Source: Trichobilharzia szidati (lineage: Eukaryota > Platyhelminthes > Trematoda > Strigeidida > Schistosomatidae). Taken from it: a stretch of DNA of 64,000 nucleotides. A program made the translations under genes and the position numbers. The notes beneath the pieces were generated by a model. That model did no database searches. It saw only the letters and a program-made list of their open reading frames with translations, and had not been told where the DNA came from. Shown here one piece after another: positions 10,229 to 21,010 of the stretch (the first letter of the stretch is position 1; the number at the start of each line of letters is the position of its first letter). The stretch covers positions 89,162,020-89,226,019 of the forward strand of contig OX235272.1 of the NCBI GenBank assembly GCA_944472155.2, read 5' to 3'.

Positions 10229-13101
10229 GCTTTTTTTTGAATGATTAATAGAAGCAACTTTCTGCCGTAGGTAGCTTAGGTGTCCCCTTGATCCTAAAAT
10301 CTAGTGGTTGAATCCAAAGTCTCTGGACAGAAGTACGTTACTTCATCCTCCTAGGGCATGTCCTGACTCCTTTTAGTTACAGAAAGCAAGTTACTGAAGT
10401 GTGTTTAGCTCCTCACTTACTGGAAGAATTTAAATCGTTGTATTGACAAAGCTGCTCAAATGGCGTTTGGCAGGTTTCGTAATCTGCGATCGTTGTTATG
10501 GGAATGAATTCTCTCTGCAATGTACCAAGATTTCTTTTGTTTTTTTTTTACAGTTGAAGTGAAAGAATGTAAAAAAAATACGACAGCTATTCTAGGCGTA
10601 CTGTCGAAGTTGAGGTTAAGAGTAGTTGGAGAAAAGAATATGAATATGTCTGCGCTATGCCGTTGATTTAAAATCCTGTCGTCCAGCTTCTAAAAATAGC
10701 CAATTCACTTTTGTTTTGCGACCGTAAGGCATAAGTCTCAATCTCAAACGAATCAAACTAGCATCCAACTGCCTTCAAACGTAATCTTATTCTAGCGTGT
10801 TGGGTTAGACCTAAAGTAGACATGTAATATATGATCGAGACACTTGTCGATGAAAATTAAGAACCTCATCAACTTATGAGTCTTTCACGCTTATTAATAT
10901 TTGTGTACTACTTGCATTGTCCATATATTGTTCCAGTTATACACGCCTAATTTCCATTAAAGTTACCCTGGGGAAATATCCGAATATCTCTTACACTTTT
11001 TATTGGCCTCTGTCGATTAATACAGCCTTCATGGGTGGTGCCAGGCTATCTTGGCATTATTTACGGAAGTTGACTGTGTTGGTGCTAGCATGGTTAACAC
11101 TGCTTCTTAAGTGAATGGTAGTGATCTTGCTGAACCGTTTACTTCCCAGCTGTCAGGCACACTGTCACAGACTGGGAGGTACATCTTGAATTTTTCTAAA
11201 ATGTTAGTGAGTGTATAAAAAAACTGTATGTCTGTGGCTGACTAAATAGGACTGTATTCCTGTATTTCAAGACATTTGTTTGATTCGAGCCAAATAAATA
11301 TTTCTGTTAGAAATAGACTTAGACATCTCAGTGGTCCATAACGCACTGTGGGCTTTGACGTAACGATGAATCTTTGTTTTTAGAGCCTTCACTAGGATTA
11401 TTTATGCATTCAGATCTATCACAAAACCTGTGCAACAGTTCGCTTTCTCCTACTTTACAGTTGTAAGACATTGTTGTTTAGGTTGGGGGATATAAAAAGA
11501 CTTGCCGTCTTGATAATAGAGTGATTTCGTTCAATTCCTCATGCTACGTGGTGTGATACGATGAATAATAATGAGATTAGACATGATGTTAATTACAGGG
11601 TGAAGTCAGTTGGTAAGGCTTTAAAGATGGATGCATCATAGCAGCTAAAGCACAAGTATCGCCGGCGAGTAATGTTAACGGAAGTACTATTAGGTTGAGG
11701 AAGACTTAGGGATAGTCAGACAAAAGCATACCACTGACTACTAGTTGGAGCCACATTCGAAGGTGTAGGCTATCTTCCTCAGGTCGTCAGAATCTTAAGA
11801 ATAAGATTCCGAAAGTCCTTTGTAGTCGTTACCTAATTCGCTGCTTATCATCCTACAGATTCGAAAGGTTTTCACTAGTGATATTCTCTTTTCTTCTGTC
11901 GTTGTATTTTCATTACTATTTTCCCTACTTTTTATGGTTTTCGGGAGTGTTCGGCAAAGTTTTGCGTTGATAAATCATTCACCTATCTAGCCGTCTTTTC
12001 CTGTTAAAGACAGCCATAAAGTCTCAACGTGAACTTACGTGTTAGCAAAACTGTGTCAGAAAGTGCACCGGTGACGGAATGATTGGCATCTTAGACACTG
12101 TGAGCAATACATAACCGTACAAATGCCGGCAGTGCTTTTTAAAGATGTATTCATGTTCTTATTGTAAAATACTCATCCTGCTATTGATGACTTCTTTATC
12201 TTTGTTGTTAAAAATGTATCTGGTCGTACTATTCTACCTGGTTTTTGTTTTCTGAATCCTAAAAGAAAGCTTTCTCAGGCTAGAAATGTTGGTGACATTA
12301 TTATTAAGCGAGCAGCTATTTGCATATAGACCTTCGGTACCGCTATTGTTCGATGTAGTATTCTGCATATAACGTAAAGTAAGTTAGAGATCTAATAGCC
12401 CTTCCAGGTCCGAGTCCTACTCCACCTAGTTTAGCCTAGGTAATTGGATTGTGTGTGGAAAATGAGAAATTCAGGCAACTAGGGATAAGAGTTACATTTC
12501 ACACGTGTCATTACTGCAACTTCAGTCACGTTCAGATTTTGTATTATGGATAGTGTTTGACATCTTTATAGAGTTTTAAGATATCAGCCTTCCAAGCATG
12601 CAGCCATGAATAAGTTAAGCAACATGTTAGAACTCACAGCATTCTACTCTAGTCCGTCTTAATAACACTCAGAATTTTCACATCATTAGTGGCTCATAGT
12701 CTACTTCAAAAACATGTGTAAGGTGTCCAAGTATGATCTGGGTAGACGGAGCGCTGATTCAAATATGTATCTAGATTCGCTGAATGGGATGACAGCGTAA
12801 TATAAGGTTAGCAACCCTTGTTTATTCAAACTGCAGCTAATCATGATTTTTCTACGTCCTATATAATTTAGTTGTTGATATTTTTTTTTTATAATTAATC
12901 ATTCTTAAGTTGATCGGTTCAAATTTATATAGTTTTATTAATAAAATCACCATATAACTTGACGATAGTTTGTCTCTATTGTGGAGAAAAAATTCTCTAA
13001 AGTTCATTCTCTTGATGACTAAGCAGTGCATGCTCTCTCCATCTCTTAGATATGTATACCTTAGGGTGTCTACGGTGGTAATTTTCTTTCATGGTTTTCA
13101 G
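10229..13101. other. Non-coding stretch; probably contains an intron of the next gene
   Basis: The next exon starts at 13102 after a splice acceptor, so part or all of this stretch is likely intron of that gene. I looked for upstream exons and could not support any. An AT-rich tract with a T-run lies near 12880. Confidence 0.4.
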
Positions 13102-13456
13102 ATAATCTTTTATATCCAAAAGGACCAGGATTAGGTGCAGCTCAGTTGTTTAACAATACTAAATCAGCTTTTCATGTTGGCACCTTGTCTGCCATTGATT
13201 CATGGGAAATCAATGCTTACTCCCAATTCATACCATTAGTTTCTGATAGTCGTTCAACAGTTCGTGATGATATTCTTCGAGAGTGTATGCTGCATCTACC
13301 TATTCCTTTAAAGATGTCACCTACACAGACAAGAAATACTGAAGGAGTAGAGTGTCAGCGAAGCATTGATCTAGTCACAAAAGTACAAGAGGATGAGATA
13401 AGCGGTTATTTTCCAATCAAACGTCGGTTCAAGCCGTTATTCTACACGGATTCAAG
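13102..13456 (+). CDS. Penultimate exon of an unrecognised gene
   Basis: Coding exon bounded by a splice acceptor (TGGTTTTCAG, ending 13101) and a donor (CAAG|GTTTGT, intron from 13457). The open frame starts with two bases completing a split codon and reads NLLYPKGPGLGAAQ, later SAIDSWEINAYSQFIPLVSD and DDILRECMLHLPIP. It has ordinary amino-acid composition, no low complexity and no retroelement motif, and it splices in phase to the exon at 16632. The protein is not one I recognise. There is no ATG at a sensible start, so earlier exons must exist upstream; none could be located in the window. Confidence 0.7.
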
Positions 13457-13811
13457 GTTTGTCAATTTGTTTACATTTTTATTTTTATGTCATAGCTGTT
13501 TATTATCTAAATAATTGAACTTTATTCACATAATACACAGATTTGTTATTGCTTAAACCTGTTATACGAAAACTGTCTCGCATATTTAAATAAACGTTAG
13601 CAGACTGAGTTCGAATTTCCAACGGTAGTTTAGCTTCGGCATTACTAAAATGCATTCGCAGTTGATTTTTGTGCCTTACCAATATTCATCAATCATGTTG
13701 GCCTGTGGGTTACTGGTGAGACGATCAAAAGTTCTAACCTCTTTTCATCTATTAGGGTTTCAATTCGTATGTTATTAATAGCCTATAAATAAATGTGATT
13801 GTTGATGTTAG

Positions 13812-14337
13812 ATGGTTGAAGGCAATCGGCAGGAAGCCTTGGACCTAGGTTTCGCACTACTTAGCACTCGTCAGCAAGGCGTATCTGCGACGTCGAAGGA
13901 ACCAAACAAAGGACTAGACACATTATACTAGTTACTAACTAGTGTCCAGTCAAAGTATCCAATACAGTCCTACAGGACGTCAATCACGAGTCTGAATAGC
14001 TCAGTGGTAATGTCTCTGACTGCAGTACTCACTGGGTGACGCGGGTTCGAATCTCAGAGGGGACATGAGTTCCTTCAAGGTTGCAGATGAACGCCTTGTT
14101 TACTGGTGAATGCCGACTAGCCCGAAACCTAGGTCAGACTGGGCTTCCTGCCGATTGCCTCCAACCATCTAATATCAACAATTCAAAAGGCACCGTGATG
14201 GCGAGTCTCTTAGCATGATGCCCACATTGCAAACTTGACTGATAAAATTCAATCTGCACCAAAGAAAGGACTAGCCAGACACATCACACTAGTTACTAAC
14301 TAGCGTTCAATCAAAAGTATAAGTGTGATTGGTTTGA
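13812..14337 (+). mobile_element. Hammerhead SINE with tRNA-Cys-like head: inverted arm plus tandem unit
   Basis: Three parts. 13812-13895 is a minus-strand copy of the element's 3' portion with an intact hammerhead. 13898-13965 is a plus-strand copy of the element's distal tail. 13966-14337 is a full plus-strand unit: a tRNA-like head (box A TAGCTCAGTGG at 13997, box B GGTTCGAATC at 14044), a degenerate hammerhead near 14101-14150, then the tail. The head matches tRNA-Cys(GCA), with ATAGCTCAGTGGTA and the TGACTGCAG anticodon segment. Tail-then-head order indicates derivation from tandem units. Relatives: 31250, 36480, 47826, 49590. Confidence 0.75.
13836..13880 (-). ncRNA. Hammerhead ribozyme motif, intact core (tRNA-Cys SINE family)
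   Basis: Read on the minus strand: helix I GCCUUG (13880-13875), core CUGACGA (13874-13868), helix II GUGC/GUGC with two wobbles around UAAGUA, GAA, helix III ACCUAGGU (13850-13843), cleavage-site C (13842), and helix I partner CAAGGC (13841-13836). All invariant core bases are present and helix I has six Watson-Crick pairs. Helix III is a perfect 8-nt palindrome with little room for a loop, which suggests dimeric folding. Activity is inferred only. Confidence 0.75.
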
Positions 14338-14736
14338 AATGTGTCCTGACTTGACTTGGGATGTATTTCAGTGACAACAAAAATGTAGAACTTTGCCCAG
14401 AAGTGTAGCAGTTCAAGCCTCAAGCCATTGGTTCTTAGCATTCTGTGCACCCCAACCTAGAGTCTACACCTCCCTACGTGGCTGGCTCACACCAACAGTG
14501 AAAGATTTCATGGATTGATGTTCTATATCTGTAGGAATATACGACGTCCGGATTGTTTTAAATAATTCCTTGTGCAAACTAAAATTTCACTAAGAATATC
14601 TAACTTCTTTGTCCTTCATATTTCTACTTGCCACTACGAAAAGTTTAAAAATATATGATGAAAATATAATACTTTTAAAGGTATTCTTTTCCCAGATGAA
14701 TATTCTCAAGATTTAGTTTGTTGGGGCTTGATTTGT

Positions 14737-15125
14737 TTCGATTTCGACCTCAGACTGATATTATTTAGAGAAGCATTGGAAACCAGCAGGGTGTACTGGA
14801 CAGCTATCTCGTCCTAGTTTGGCACTCATTGGCAGTACGCAGTCACTGGGGTTCGAACCTCTGACCTTCCGGTTTCAAGGTAAGCTTGTAGACTATTCAG
14901 ACTCTGGCACCCGACTCAATGGTCCATGAGTTCTAACTTCTAACAATTCGTGATTTTAGCGCGACCGCCACCAGCCAATGTCATCGTTGAGTGATTTGCC
15001 CTCTCTTCCCGCAGGGTGGACCCCACTGGTCATGACTTCTCAACTTCTTTCTGTAGTGAGTCTGTAGAGATTTGACTTGTTTCAAGTTTGAACACGGATT
15101 GATATCAGTTAGGGAACCATTGAAT
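14737..15125 (-). mobile_element. Hammerhead SINE (tRNA-Thr-like head), tandem 1.1 units
   Basis: On the minus strand the unit has a tRNA-like head (box B complement near 14847-14857), a degenerate hammerhead (core CCAAUGA; GAGA in place of GAAA) and a tail. The tail segment (beginning TGTTTC on the plus strand at 14737) recurs at about 15080, so the locus is a tandem of about 343-bp units cut short in the second. Relatives: 18430, 20126, 28505, 46000, 48305, 54825, 62040. Confidence 0.7.
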
Positions 15126-15324
15126 ATTCGGTAAAACTAATACACACTGTATCCTAATGACAGTCGAGATTAACAAGTATGCAAAATGGGAATGTATTGA
15201 GTTATCTTCAAATCAGAATGTTGGAGATGGCAGTTATCATCAGCTATTTGGTAACACAAGTTACACTTGAAGAAATTGTCTCTATTATTTGATTAGATAT
15301 TTGTTTAATGATTGTAAGACTTTA

Positions 15325-15480
15325 GTGATACACATCTCAGTGGCTGAGTGGTTGACGGGCTCGCCTGGTAACTCGTAGGTCCTGGGTTTGACCTCTGGTA
15401 AGGTCACTTGTGTGTACTTCTGAAGGGTCCTGAATTACGATTATGCAGCTGTCCAGTACCCCCTCTCAGATGACCAGCAA
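15325..15480 (+). mobile_element. Hammerhead SINE, tRNA-Thr-like family, degenerate
   Basis: A tRNA-like head (CAGTGGCTGAGTGG near 15340, GGGTTTGACC near 15384) is followed by a ribozyme relic in which the helix I strands remain (GUACUU...CAGUAC) but the core is broken (CUGAAGG, and GAAA lost). Confidence 0.6.
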
Positions 15481-16631
15481 GCCAGTTATGCTGTCTCTGG
15501 CTCCGCCCTGGAGATGAGGAGATTAGAATAGGTCGATCGCGAAAATGGTCCATCCCCAATTGCTTCACGTCAGTCTGTGGCTGCCATTAAGGTCTTATTA
15601 CGGACGCAGCTCCAAAAACCACTTCAAACTCGCCGTGTGTGATCATCTTCAAGCAATTGTCCCCTGGGCTCTGCGATTATGCAACTCTAATGATCCTTTT
15701 GTTTCAGGTACCCTCACACTTCCTTCTCAAGGTTAATGTGCTAGTTGTTCTTTATCTGCTTCAGGACAACTAGTCTGTATCGACTACTGAGAGGTTCTAG
15801 ATATCAGTGATTGAAAGCCCTAGGTGACTTGATGTATATATATCCACATTTTATAGAAAGCATTCCCCTACCATTTCATTTAGTTCCGTCTCCCTGTAGC
15901 GCAGAACTGTAGCTCATTAGATTAGGAGCCCTACTTGTACCGCCATCCAGATAGCCACTTAGCATCATAAAGTTCCATGAAATGGGTTTAGCTAATGGTA
16001 TTGCTGTCAAGTAACATACCATATACATTATTATCTTCACCGGACTAGTGGATTTGGAGGATCCACTTATTTTAGACTGCCCAACTGTATAATACCATCA
16101 GTTCTCCCTTAGCAAGTGTTGTTCATAGCCTGAGAGATGAGAAATCTCTTCCGATCCGGTGATAAGTGCCAATCATTCTCTCCTTCATTTTTGTATGAGC
16201 ATCTTTGCCTCGCGAGATTAAGATTTACCTGATTGAGACAATGAATGTGTGGTCGCATGGGATCATTTCGAGGTTAAAACTACAGTCTACTGACTCTTGG
16301 CCCTACCAGATCATATATGAAGAGTAGGAAAGGGGGGCAAGAAAATTAAAGTGACCAATCAAGTCTCAGTATATTGATCACCAATATGTGATTAACCAGT
16401 AGTGTTGAGTAGTGCACTCATGGATACAATCTCGAATGCTTTATTTGTGTTATTGGCTGCTGTTCTTCTGTTTCTTTTTTGAAGACCTTAAATTTGTTTT
16501 GCGAATAACGACTTGTCTATAAATTATCTGTGTTGTTAATTTGCCTATCTTCTCGTTTATCACTACTACAGTTTACGTTAAATCTAATCATCTCAGTCAT
16601 ACTGTTATTATTATTTTTAATTCTCTTTCAG

Positions 16632-16809
16632 TCTCTACTGTACATCAATGCCGTTAACTGCTGATAACAAAGAGTATAATAGTCCAGGTGATGGACTTAT
16701 TATACGTCCAAGTGAACTTGGTCTATTCATTCTACACGTTTCTGGAAATTATCCGCCTACGCATAGTTTAAACTCATTGGAACGTTGTCTGCAAACTTTT
16801 GACTTGTAA
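16632..16809 (+). CDS. Terminal exon of the unrecognised gene
   Basis: Continues in frame from the exon at 13102-13456 (the split serine codon AG/T joins correctly). It encodes 59 residues, including SPGDGLIIRPSELGLFILHV and PPTHSLNSLERCLQ, ending FDL then TAA at 16807-16809. Phase agreement, a good acceptor and ordinary codon use make it a real exon. No AATAAA was found close downstream, so the 3' end is uncertain. The function is unknown: I recognise neither catalytic residues nor a named domain. Confidence 0.7.
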
Positions 16810-17469
16810 AAGAAAGTTAATCAAGTAATTTTGTATGAAAACTTTTATTGCAAAAAGAAGCTTACTGTTAATCTGTGCCTTTCACATTGATGAATGAATT
16901 GGGAATACATTCTTTATTATCCACTTTAGCATGTCTTGTGCCTGAGATAATATTAGATTTAGATTCGTCCTACTGATACATCTAATATACGACAGTATAT
17001 GACTCATCTGTCGACTACTACTACTACTACCCTTACAGAAACAAATATAGAAGGCTGCACATGACAAGGTGAAGGTTTATTACTCCATGAGAAAAAGCAA
17101 TATCATGAGAAATTACAACTAATTATATCTTCACTGTACTAGTTTAAAATTTAAAATATTGTCCTTCGGATTGGATGGCATGCATCGGTACAGACCTGAT
17201 GACGTAATCCTTAATCTATGTTAGAGTCGAATGTCTGATCAACTTCAAAAATCACTAGAGAGACACTGACTTGCAGTATGTTTGCTGTCCTGATACCTCC
17301 AATTTTTCTAAAGTAAGTGTTCTGTTGGGGGGGGGGTTGGATCACTTGAAGATACTTGTACCTCTTGGCTGTAATTCCGTTTTCACTGGAAGACTACCAG
17401 TTTCTGCAAACGTGATATAAATTGCACAGATCACTGATCGGATTATTTCCATGTTAATCAACAGGCATA
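16810..17469. other. Non-coding stretch
   Basis: No gene or known repeat recognised. A run of nine G residues lies at about 17328-17336 and a short (TAC)n tract, CTACTACTACTACTACCC, at about 17016. Confidence 0.5.
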
Positions 17470-17812
17470 AATAAGAAGAGGTGCACATACTTGTGAATAA
17501 GGGTACTCACCTAGGGGATAGTGCTTTTTTGATCCATTCACTTCCCAAGAGGTTTAAATCATGACAATTCGTGAAATTCTTTAACGTAACTTTAATGTCA
17601 CAAGTAGTTTTACAACACCAACTGAAGCATTTTCGGCAGCGTGACATGTTTCGAAAGCTGATGGGCATCCAAACGGACGCTAAGCTTTTGGAGATTAACG
17701 GTATGCCTGAGGCACTATCGAGCTGAAATCGAACTGGATGATTACTTAAGGATACCTCAACATATTTTTGTTTATTCAAAACTCGCACGTTCAAAACTGT
17801 CTCGGTCATTTC
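17470..17812 (-). pseudogene. LTR-retrotransposon aspartic protease fragment
   Basis: The minus-strand frame contains FQLDSASGIPLISKS, a D-S/T-A-S/G type retropepsin active site, and about 50 residues later LNLLGSEWI. That pairing is typical of the protease-to-RT junction of Ty3/gypsy elements in invertebrates. Nothing recognisable as gag or RT flanks it, and no LTRs are adjacent. It is an orphan fragment. It may or may not belong to the family that left the solo LTRs at 42848, 47226 and 55754. Confidence 0.65.
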
Positions 17813-17904
17813 CTTTGAAGTTGATATCGATCTATTATTGGGTAGATTTGAGTGAGTACTATTAAAGCTTAGGTTTGTAAAAGCCTTATTTCAGCATATA
17901 ATAT

Positions 17905-18095
17905 CTTTTTAACGGATGCCTCAGCATCGGAATTCAGGATGCGCACTTCGTCCTACAGTGGAACTCGTCGTCTGGATGTACCTGCATATCCAGTGAGTAT
18001 TGGTGTTTCCACTGGGACTCGAGAACCCAACACCCATCTCTTATAACGCCGAAGCGTTACTCACATTGGTAAGTGAACCACTAAAGCCAACTCTT
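17905..18095 (-). mobile_element. Sm-alpha-like hammerhead SINE, degenerate
   Basis: Minus strand: a tRNA-like head (box B GGTTCTCGAGTC) followed by CAUCCAG, a broken core (ACGACGA in place of CUGANGA), a helix-II remnant, GAAG in place of GAAA, helix III GUGCGCAU, and a partial helix I partner. It is clearly the Sm-alpha architecture, but the ribozyme should be dead. Confidence 0.7.
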
Positions 18096-18429
18096 GTGCA
18101 ATAGGTATGATTTGAAATTATTTATTCGTCCAGCTTCATTCACTTGCAGCAAGAAGCCAAATCTGATACAAAGTGAGTGCCAAACTGCATTAAATGTAAC
18201 GGAAGTTGAGTTTTTTTTGAAACTCGAGAGCCTATGCGTCATATCGATGTTATTTTTTTTCTATGGAGCCCTATTCATTATTCGAATAAAGACTGTGAAA
18301 TTCAGAAGCTATATCTATTTCATGATTGATAATACTCATATTGTCTAGATAGATACAAATAAGGTTGCATTTTTGCTTATAACCTATTATTAGAGACTTA
18401 AGTACAATTATGCTTATGAAGGATATAAT
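18096..18429. other. Non-coding stretch
   Basis: AT-rich, with no recognisable element or gene. The short plus frame at 18094-18348 has no family features. Confidence 0.45.
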
Positions 18430-18725
18430 GTTTTTTAGGATTCTGGGTTTTGGCAGAAATCACTGAAGACCAGGGAACGCAGTGGGCATTCATTTCGTCC
18501 TAGTTTAGGACACTTCAGCACTGCACACCCATGGACCCCACCAGTTGTCGGACATGGGACCAAGCTCGTTTACCACTTAGCCATGTAAGCCAGAATTCGA
18601 CGACCCGTCATTTCGTAACAGAGTGCTACCGTCAGCCAATGCCTTCAATGAGCATCCGCTTCACTTTGACGTGAGGACCCCACTAGTCATGACTTCTCAG
18701 TACTTCTCCAGCACACTCATTCATT
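18430..18725 (-). mobile_element. Hammerhead SINE, tRNA-Thr-like family
   Basis: Minus-strand copy. The ribozyme near 18485-18530 has helix I GCAGUG/CACUGC in place of the family's GUACUG/CAGUAC, so both strands changed yet still pair. Helix II and GAAA are intact, but core A9 is U (CUGAAGU) and helix III is lost. The head is decayed. Confidence 0.6.
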
Positions 18726-18769
18726 AGCAATCGATAAGCTGGTGATCGATATGAAGATTGTGGGTTTTT

Positions 18770-18885
18770 TATGGATTTGGATTGATTCCACTGATGAAGA
18801 GTCCTGAACTAGGACGAAACAGCTGTCCAATGTGCTTCCTGGTGTTCGATGGTCTTTCTAACTGGTGTTGGTTCGTGACGAGATC
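18770..18885 (+). mobile_element. 3' half of a hammerhead SINE (tRNA-Thr-like family)
   Basis: Helix II (GUCC/GGAC), GAAA and helix III (ACAGCUGU) are intact at about 18799-18827. The core reads AUGAAGA, with C3 changed to A, a substitution seen in many copies here. It lies in opposite orientation to the copy at 18430-18725, forming an imperfect foldback. Confidence 0.6.
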
Positions 18886-19639
18886 TAGTTAATAATAATA
18901 ATATTTTCATAAAGCATGAACAGTCAATATTGTTGGATGAATTGAATTCATTACTATTTCTTATACTCTAAATCATCCACAAACATACGAGGCTCAAAAT
19001 CTAATCACAATTTCTTAGTTTATAACATCATTGACAAATACTAACCATTTTGACCTGTTAGTTCATTGATAAAATCAACAACAAACAACTGGGTCTTGCT
19101 CATTCACGCCTAAGCGAATAACATAACACAAATATAAAGGACAAAGTTCATGACCTAATTCATAAATACAGAAGAGGAATATAATTTGTGTTTTGAAAGA
19201 TGACAAAGCATAAGGTCAAGTCGATCGATAGATAATTACGTAATAGTTATAAGAAAGTGAGACGAATTATATAGTTTAAGCAAGGCGATAGGAAATTTGA
19301 CCCGGGGATTTAGTGGGAGAAATGTGCGCTATGATAATACACGATTAAAATATTGATTTATGAATGTGACTCACATTTAATTATAAAAAAATATTCTTTA
19401 CTCATTGTGTGTGTAGTAGATTTAAAGCATATAACATACAAGGAAATAAATTCCTTTCCATGGTCAGTTGTTCTTCCCTAATCCAATATTGTTTCTTTTA
19501 TCATTATCTGTTCTAACTTTGTATTTCGACATAAATCCCTTCAAAGGTGGTATTCTACAAAATACTATGCAGAAAAATCAACGCATAGTTTTGCACAGAA
19601 ATGTTAAAAAGGGAGGGAGAGTACGGAAATAAAGTGGTT
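18886..19639. other. Non-coding stretch
   Basis: AT-rich. No gene, RNA or known repeat recognised. Confidence 0.45.
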
Positions 19640-19865
19640 TGTCGTAGGTTCGCTAGCCGACTATTCCGCATATGGTCTGGTGTTTGATTCCCGGCCGATA
19701 CATGCCTAACTCTCCCTTAGCCAATAGTAAGCCTCGTAAAGAGGGAAGGTTGAGCATGAGGCTAGCAACCCCACCTCTCAAAAAGATAAATACTACTCTT
19801 ACTAAAGCTTTAAACCTCAGCCTTGAAGCCTTATTTTCCACTTGGAATGCAATGGTATGAAACAA
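19640..19865 (+). mobile_element. tRNA-headed, RTE-tailed SINE
   Basis: Head with a box-B-like GTTTGATTCC (about 19682), body (AAAGAGGGAAGG then GCATGAGGCTAGCAACCCC, about 19737-19773), and tail (CTTGAAGCCTTATTTTCCAC, about 19820). Same organisation as the 35395 copy. Confidence 0.7.
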
Positions 19866-19974
19866 CAGAAATGAAGTAATGTCACTGCGGACAAATGTAT
19901 AAGTTCAGGGTAAAGAAACTAATTAAATGCCATAGCACTACATTCACTTGAATGTAATCACAAAATAGGGTGAG

Positions 19975-20640
19975 TTGGACAGGGTGAAAGGATTAAAAAG
20001 TAATATAGTTAGGTGGAGTCAGAGAGAGATTAATCACTGAAGCTTTGTTTTTGATCGATTCAACACCGCACACGTGCAATCGGAACGACGCAACACATAT
20101 ACCGGAGATGTAGAAAGTGGCAACAAAGTATTGGTTTTGTAGGTATTTTTGTTTGATTTGGTTAGAGGATTCCATCATGAGCTGACGTCAGTTAGAGAAC
20201 ACTTGGAAAACCAGCTGGGAGTACTGCCAGACAGCTGTTTCGTACTAGTTTAGGACTCTTCATCAGCACACACTCAACGTCAGGGTTCGAACCTAGGACT
20301 TTCTGGTTACAAGGCGAGCTCGAACCCCGGTGGGTGTCTCCTGATGAAGAGTCCCATACTAGGCTGGCGAAACAGCAGTCCAGTACTCCCAGCTGGTTTT
20401 CCAATGGTTCTCTAACTGACGTCAACTCATGATGAAATCCTCCAACCAGTCAAAAAATAAATATGAGACAAATTGTGAAGCCGTGTAACTAAAACTGATA
20501 GGATTATGAACAACAATTAATATTCGAAACCTTGTCATCCAGTTGTTAATACTGCATCGCTGTGTGATCGTTAAAATAAACTTATCTAATATGGGATTAC
20601 ATTCTACTACAGTGCCCAAGTCTAAATAATTTGAAATACA
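19975..20640 (+). repeat. Repeat Y, interrupted by a foldback SINE
   Basis: The left part (about 19975-20125) and right part (about 20450-20640) match the two halves of the uninterrupted element at 50440-50870. Shared landmarks are TTAGGTGGAG...TTGATCG...ACACGTGC on the left and GTCATCCAGTTGTTAATAC...AATAAACTTATCTAAT on the right. The hammerhead SINE pair 20126-20449 is inserted between them. It encodes nothing recognisable. Confidence 0.6.
20126..20449. mobile_element. Foldback pair of hammerhead SINE ends
   Basis: The left arm (minus orientation) and right arm (plus orientation) are inverted copies of the same 3' portion: hammerhead, CAGTACTCCC, AACCATTGG complement, ATCATGAGCTGAC. Both ribozymes are damaged: cores read AUGAAGA, and the left copy has an extra 4 bases before the helix I partner. 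Inserted in repeat Y. Confidence 0.65.
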
Positions 20641-20744
20641 AGCCGAAATTCACATACTTTCATCTTGTTTCATACAAGATTCCTAGATGGGTAATGTTTG
20701 TGGGATCTTAAGGTGAGATATGGGGATTAATACAAGGCACTAAC

Positions 20745-21010
20745 TTTATTGATTTCAAAGTGTCTGCGTCATGTTTTAATGAACCCTCTTACCACATTTT
20801 TTCTCTTCATCTCTTTCCGTTCTGAGTGGAACACAAAGTTTGAACTTCTGAGTTTTGAATTTTCCGTAGTGTTATTGTTTTTACGGGGTTTCACATCCAA
20901 CTTTCCCTTTTTTCCGAGATTACTAACGTTTTTGTTGAGGTTTAGGAATGTGTCGACCGGGATTCGGACCTAAGCCATGTGCTTGTGTGGCGATTACTCT
21001 ACTATTGAAC
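20745..21010 (-). mobile_element. tRNA-headed, RTE-tailed SINE
   Basis: Minus strand: a tRNA-like head (box B complement near 20960-20970), then a body with CTCGG-like and GAAAGTTGG segments, and a tail near 20825-20850 matching CTTTGTGTTCCACT. Diverged. Confidence 0.6.

Larger units (their letters stand above)
13457..16631 (+). other. Intron with SINE insertions
   Basis: A phase-2 intron of 3,175 bp (GT at 13457, AG ending 16631, acceptor preceded by TTCTCTTTC). It hosts the hammerhead SINEs at 13812-14337, 14737-15125 and 15325-15480. From 15481 to 16631 I see only unique-looking AT-rich DNA. Confidence 0.65.

Noticed and set aside
13981..14060. tRNA-Cys-like sequence as a functional tRNA gene
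   Set aside because: Acceptor and T-stem pairing are poor and the sequence is embedded in a repeated SINE head; the same holds for 46131, 62327, 35470 and 36946.
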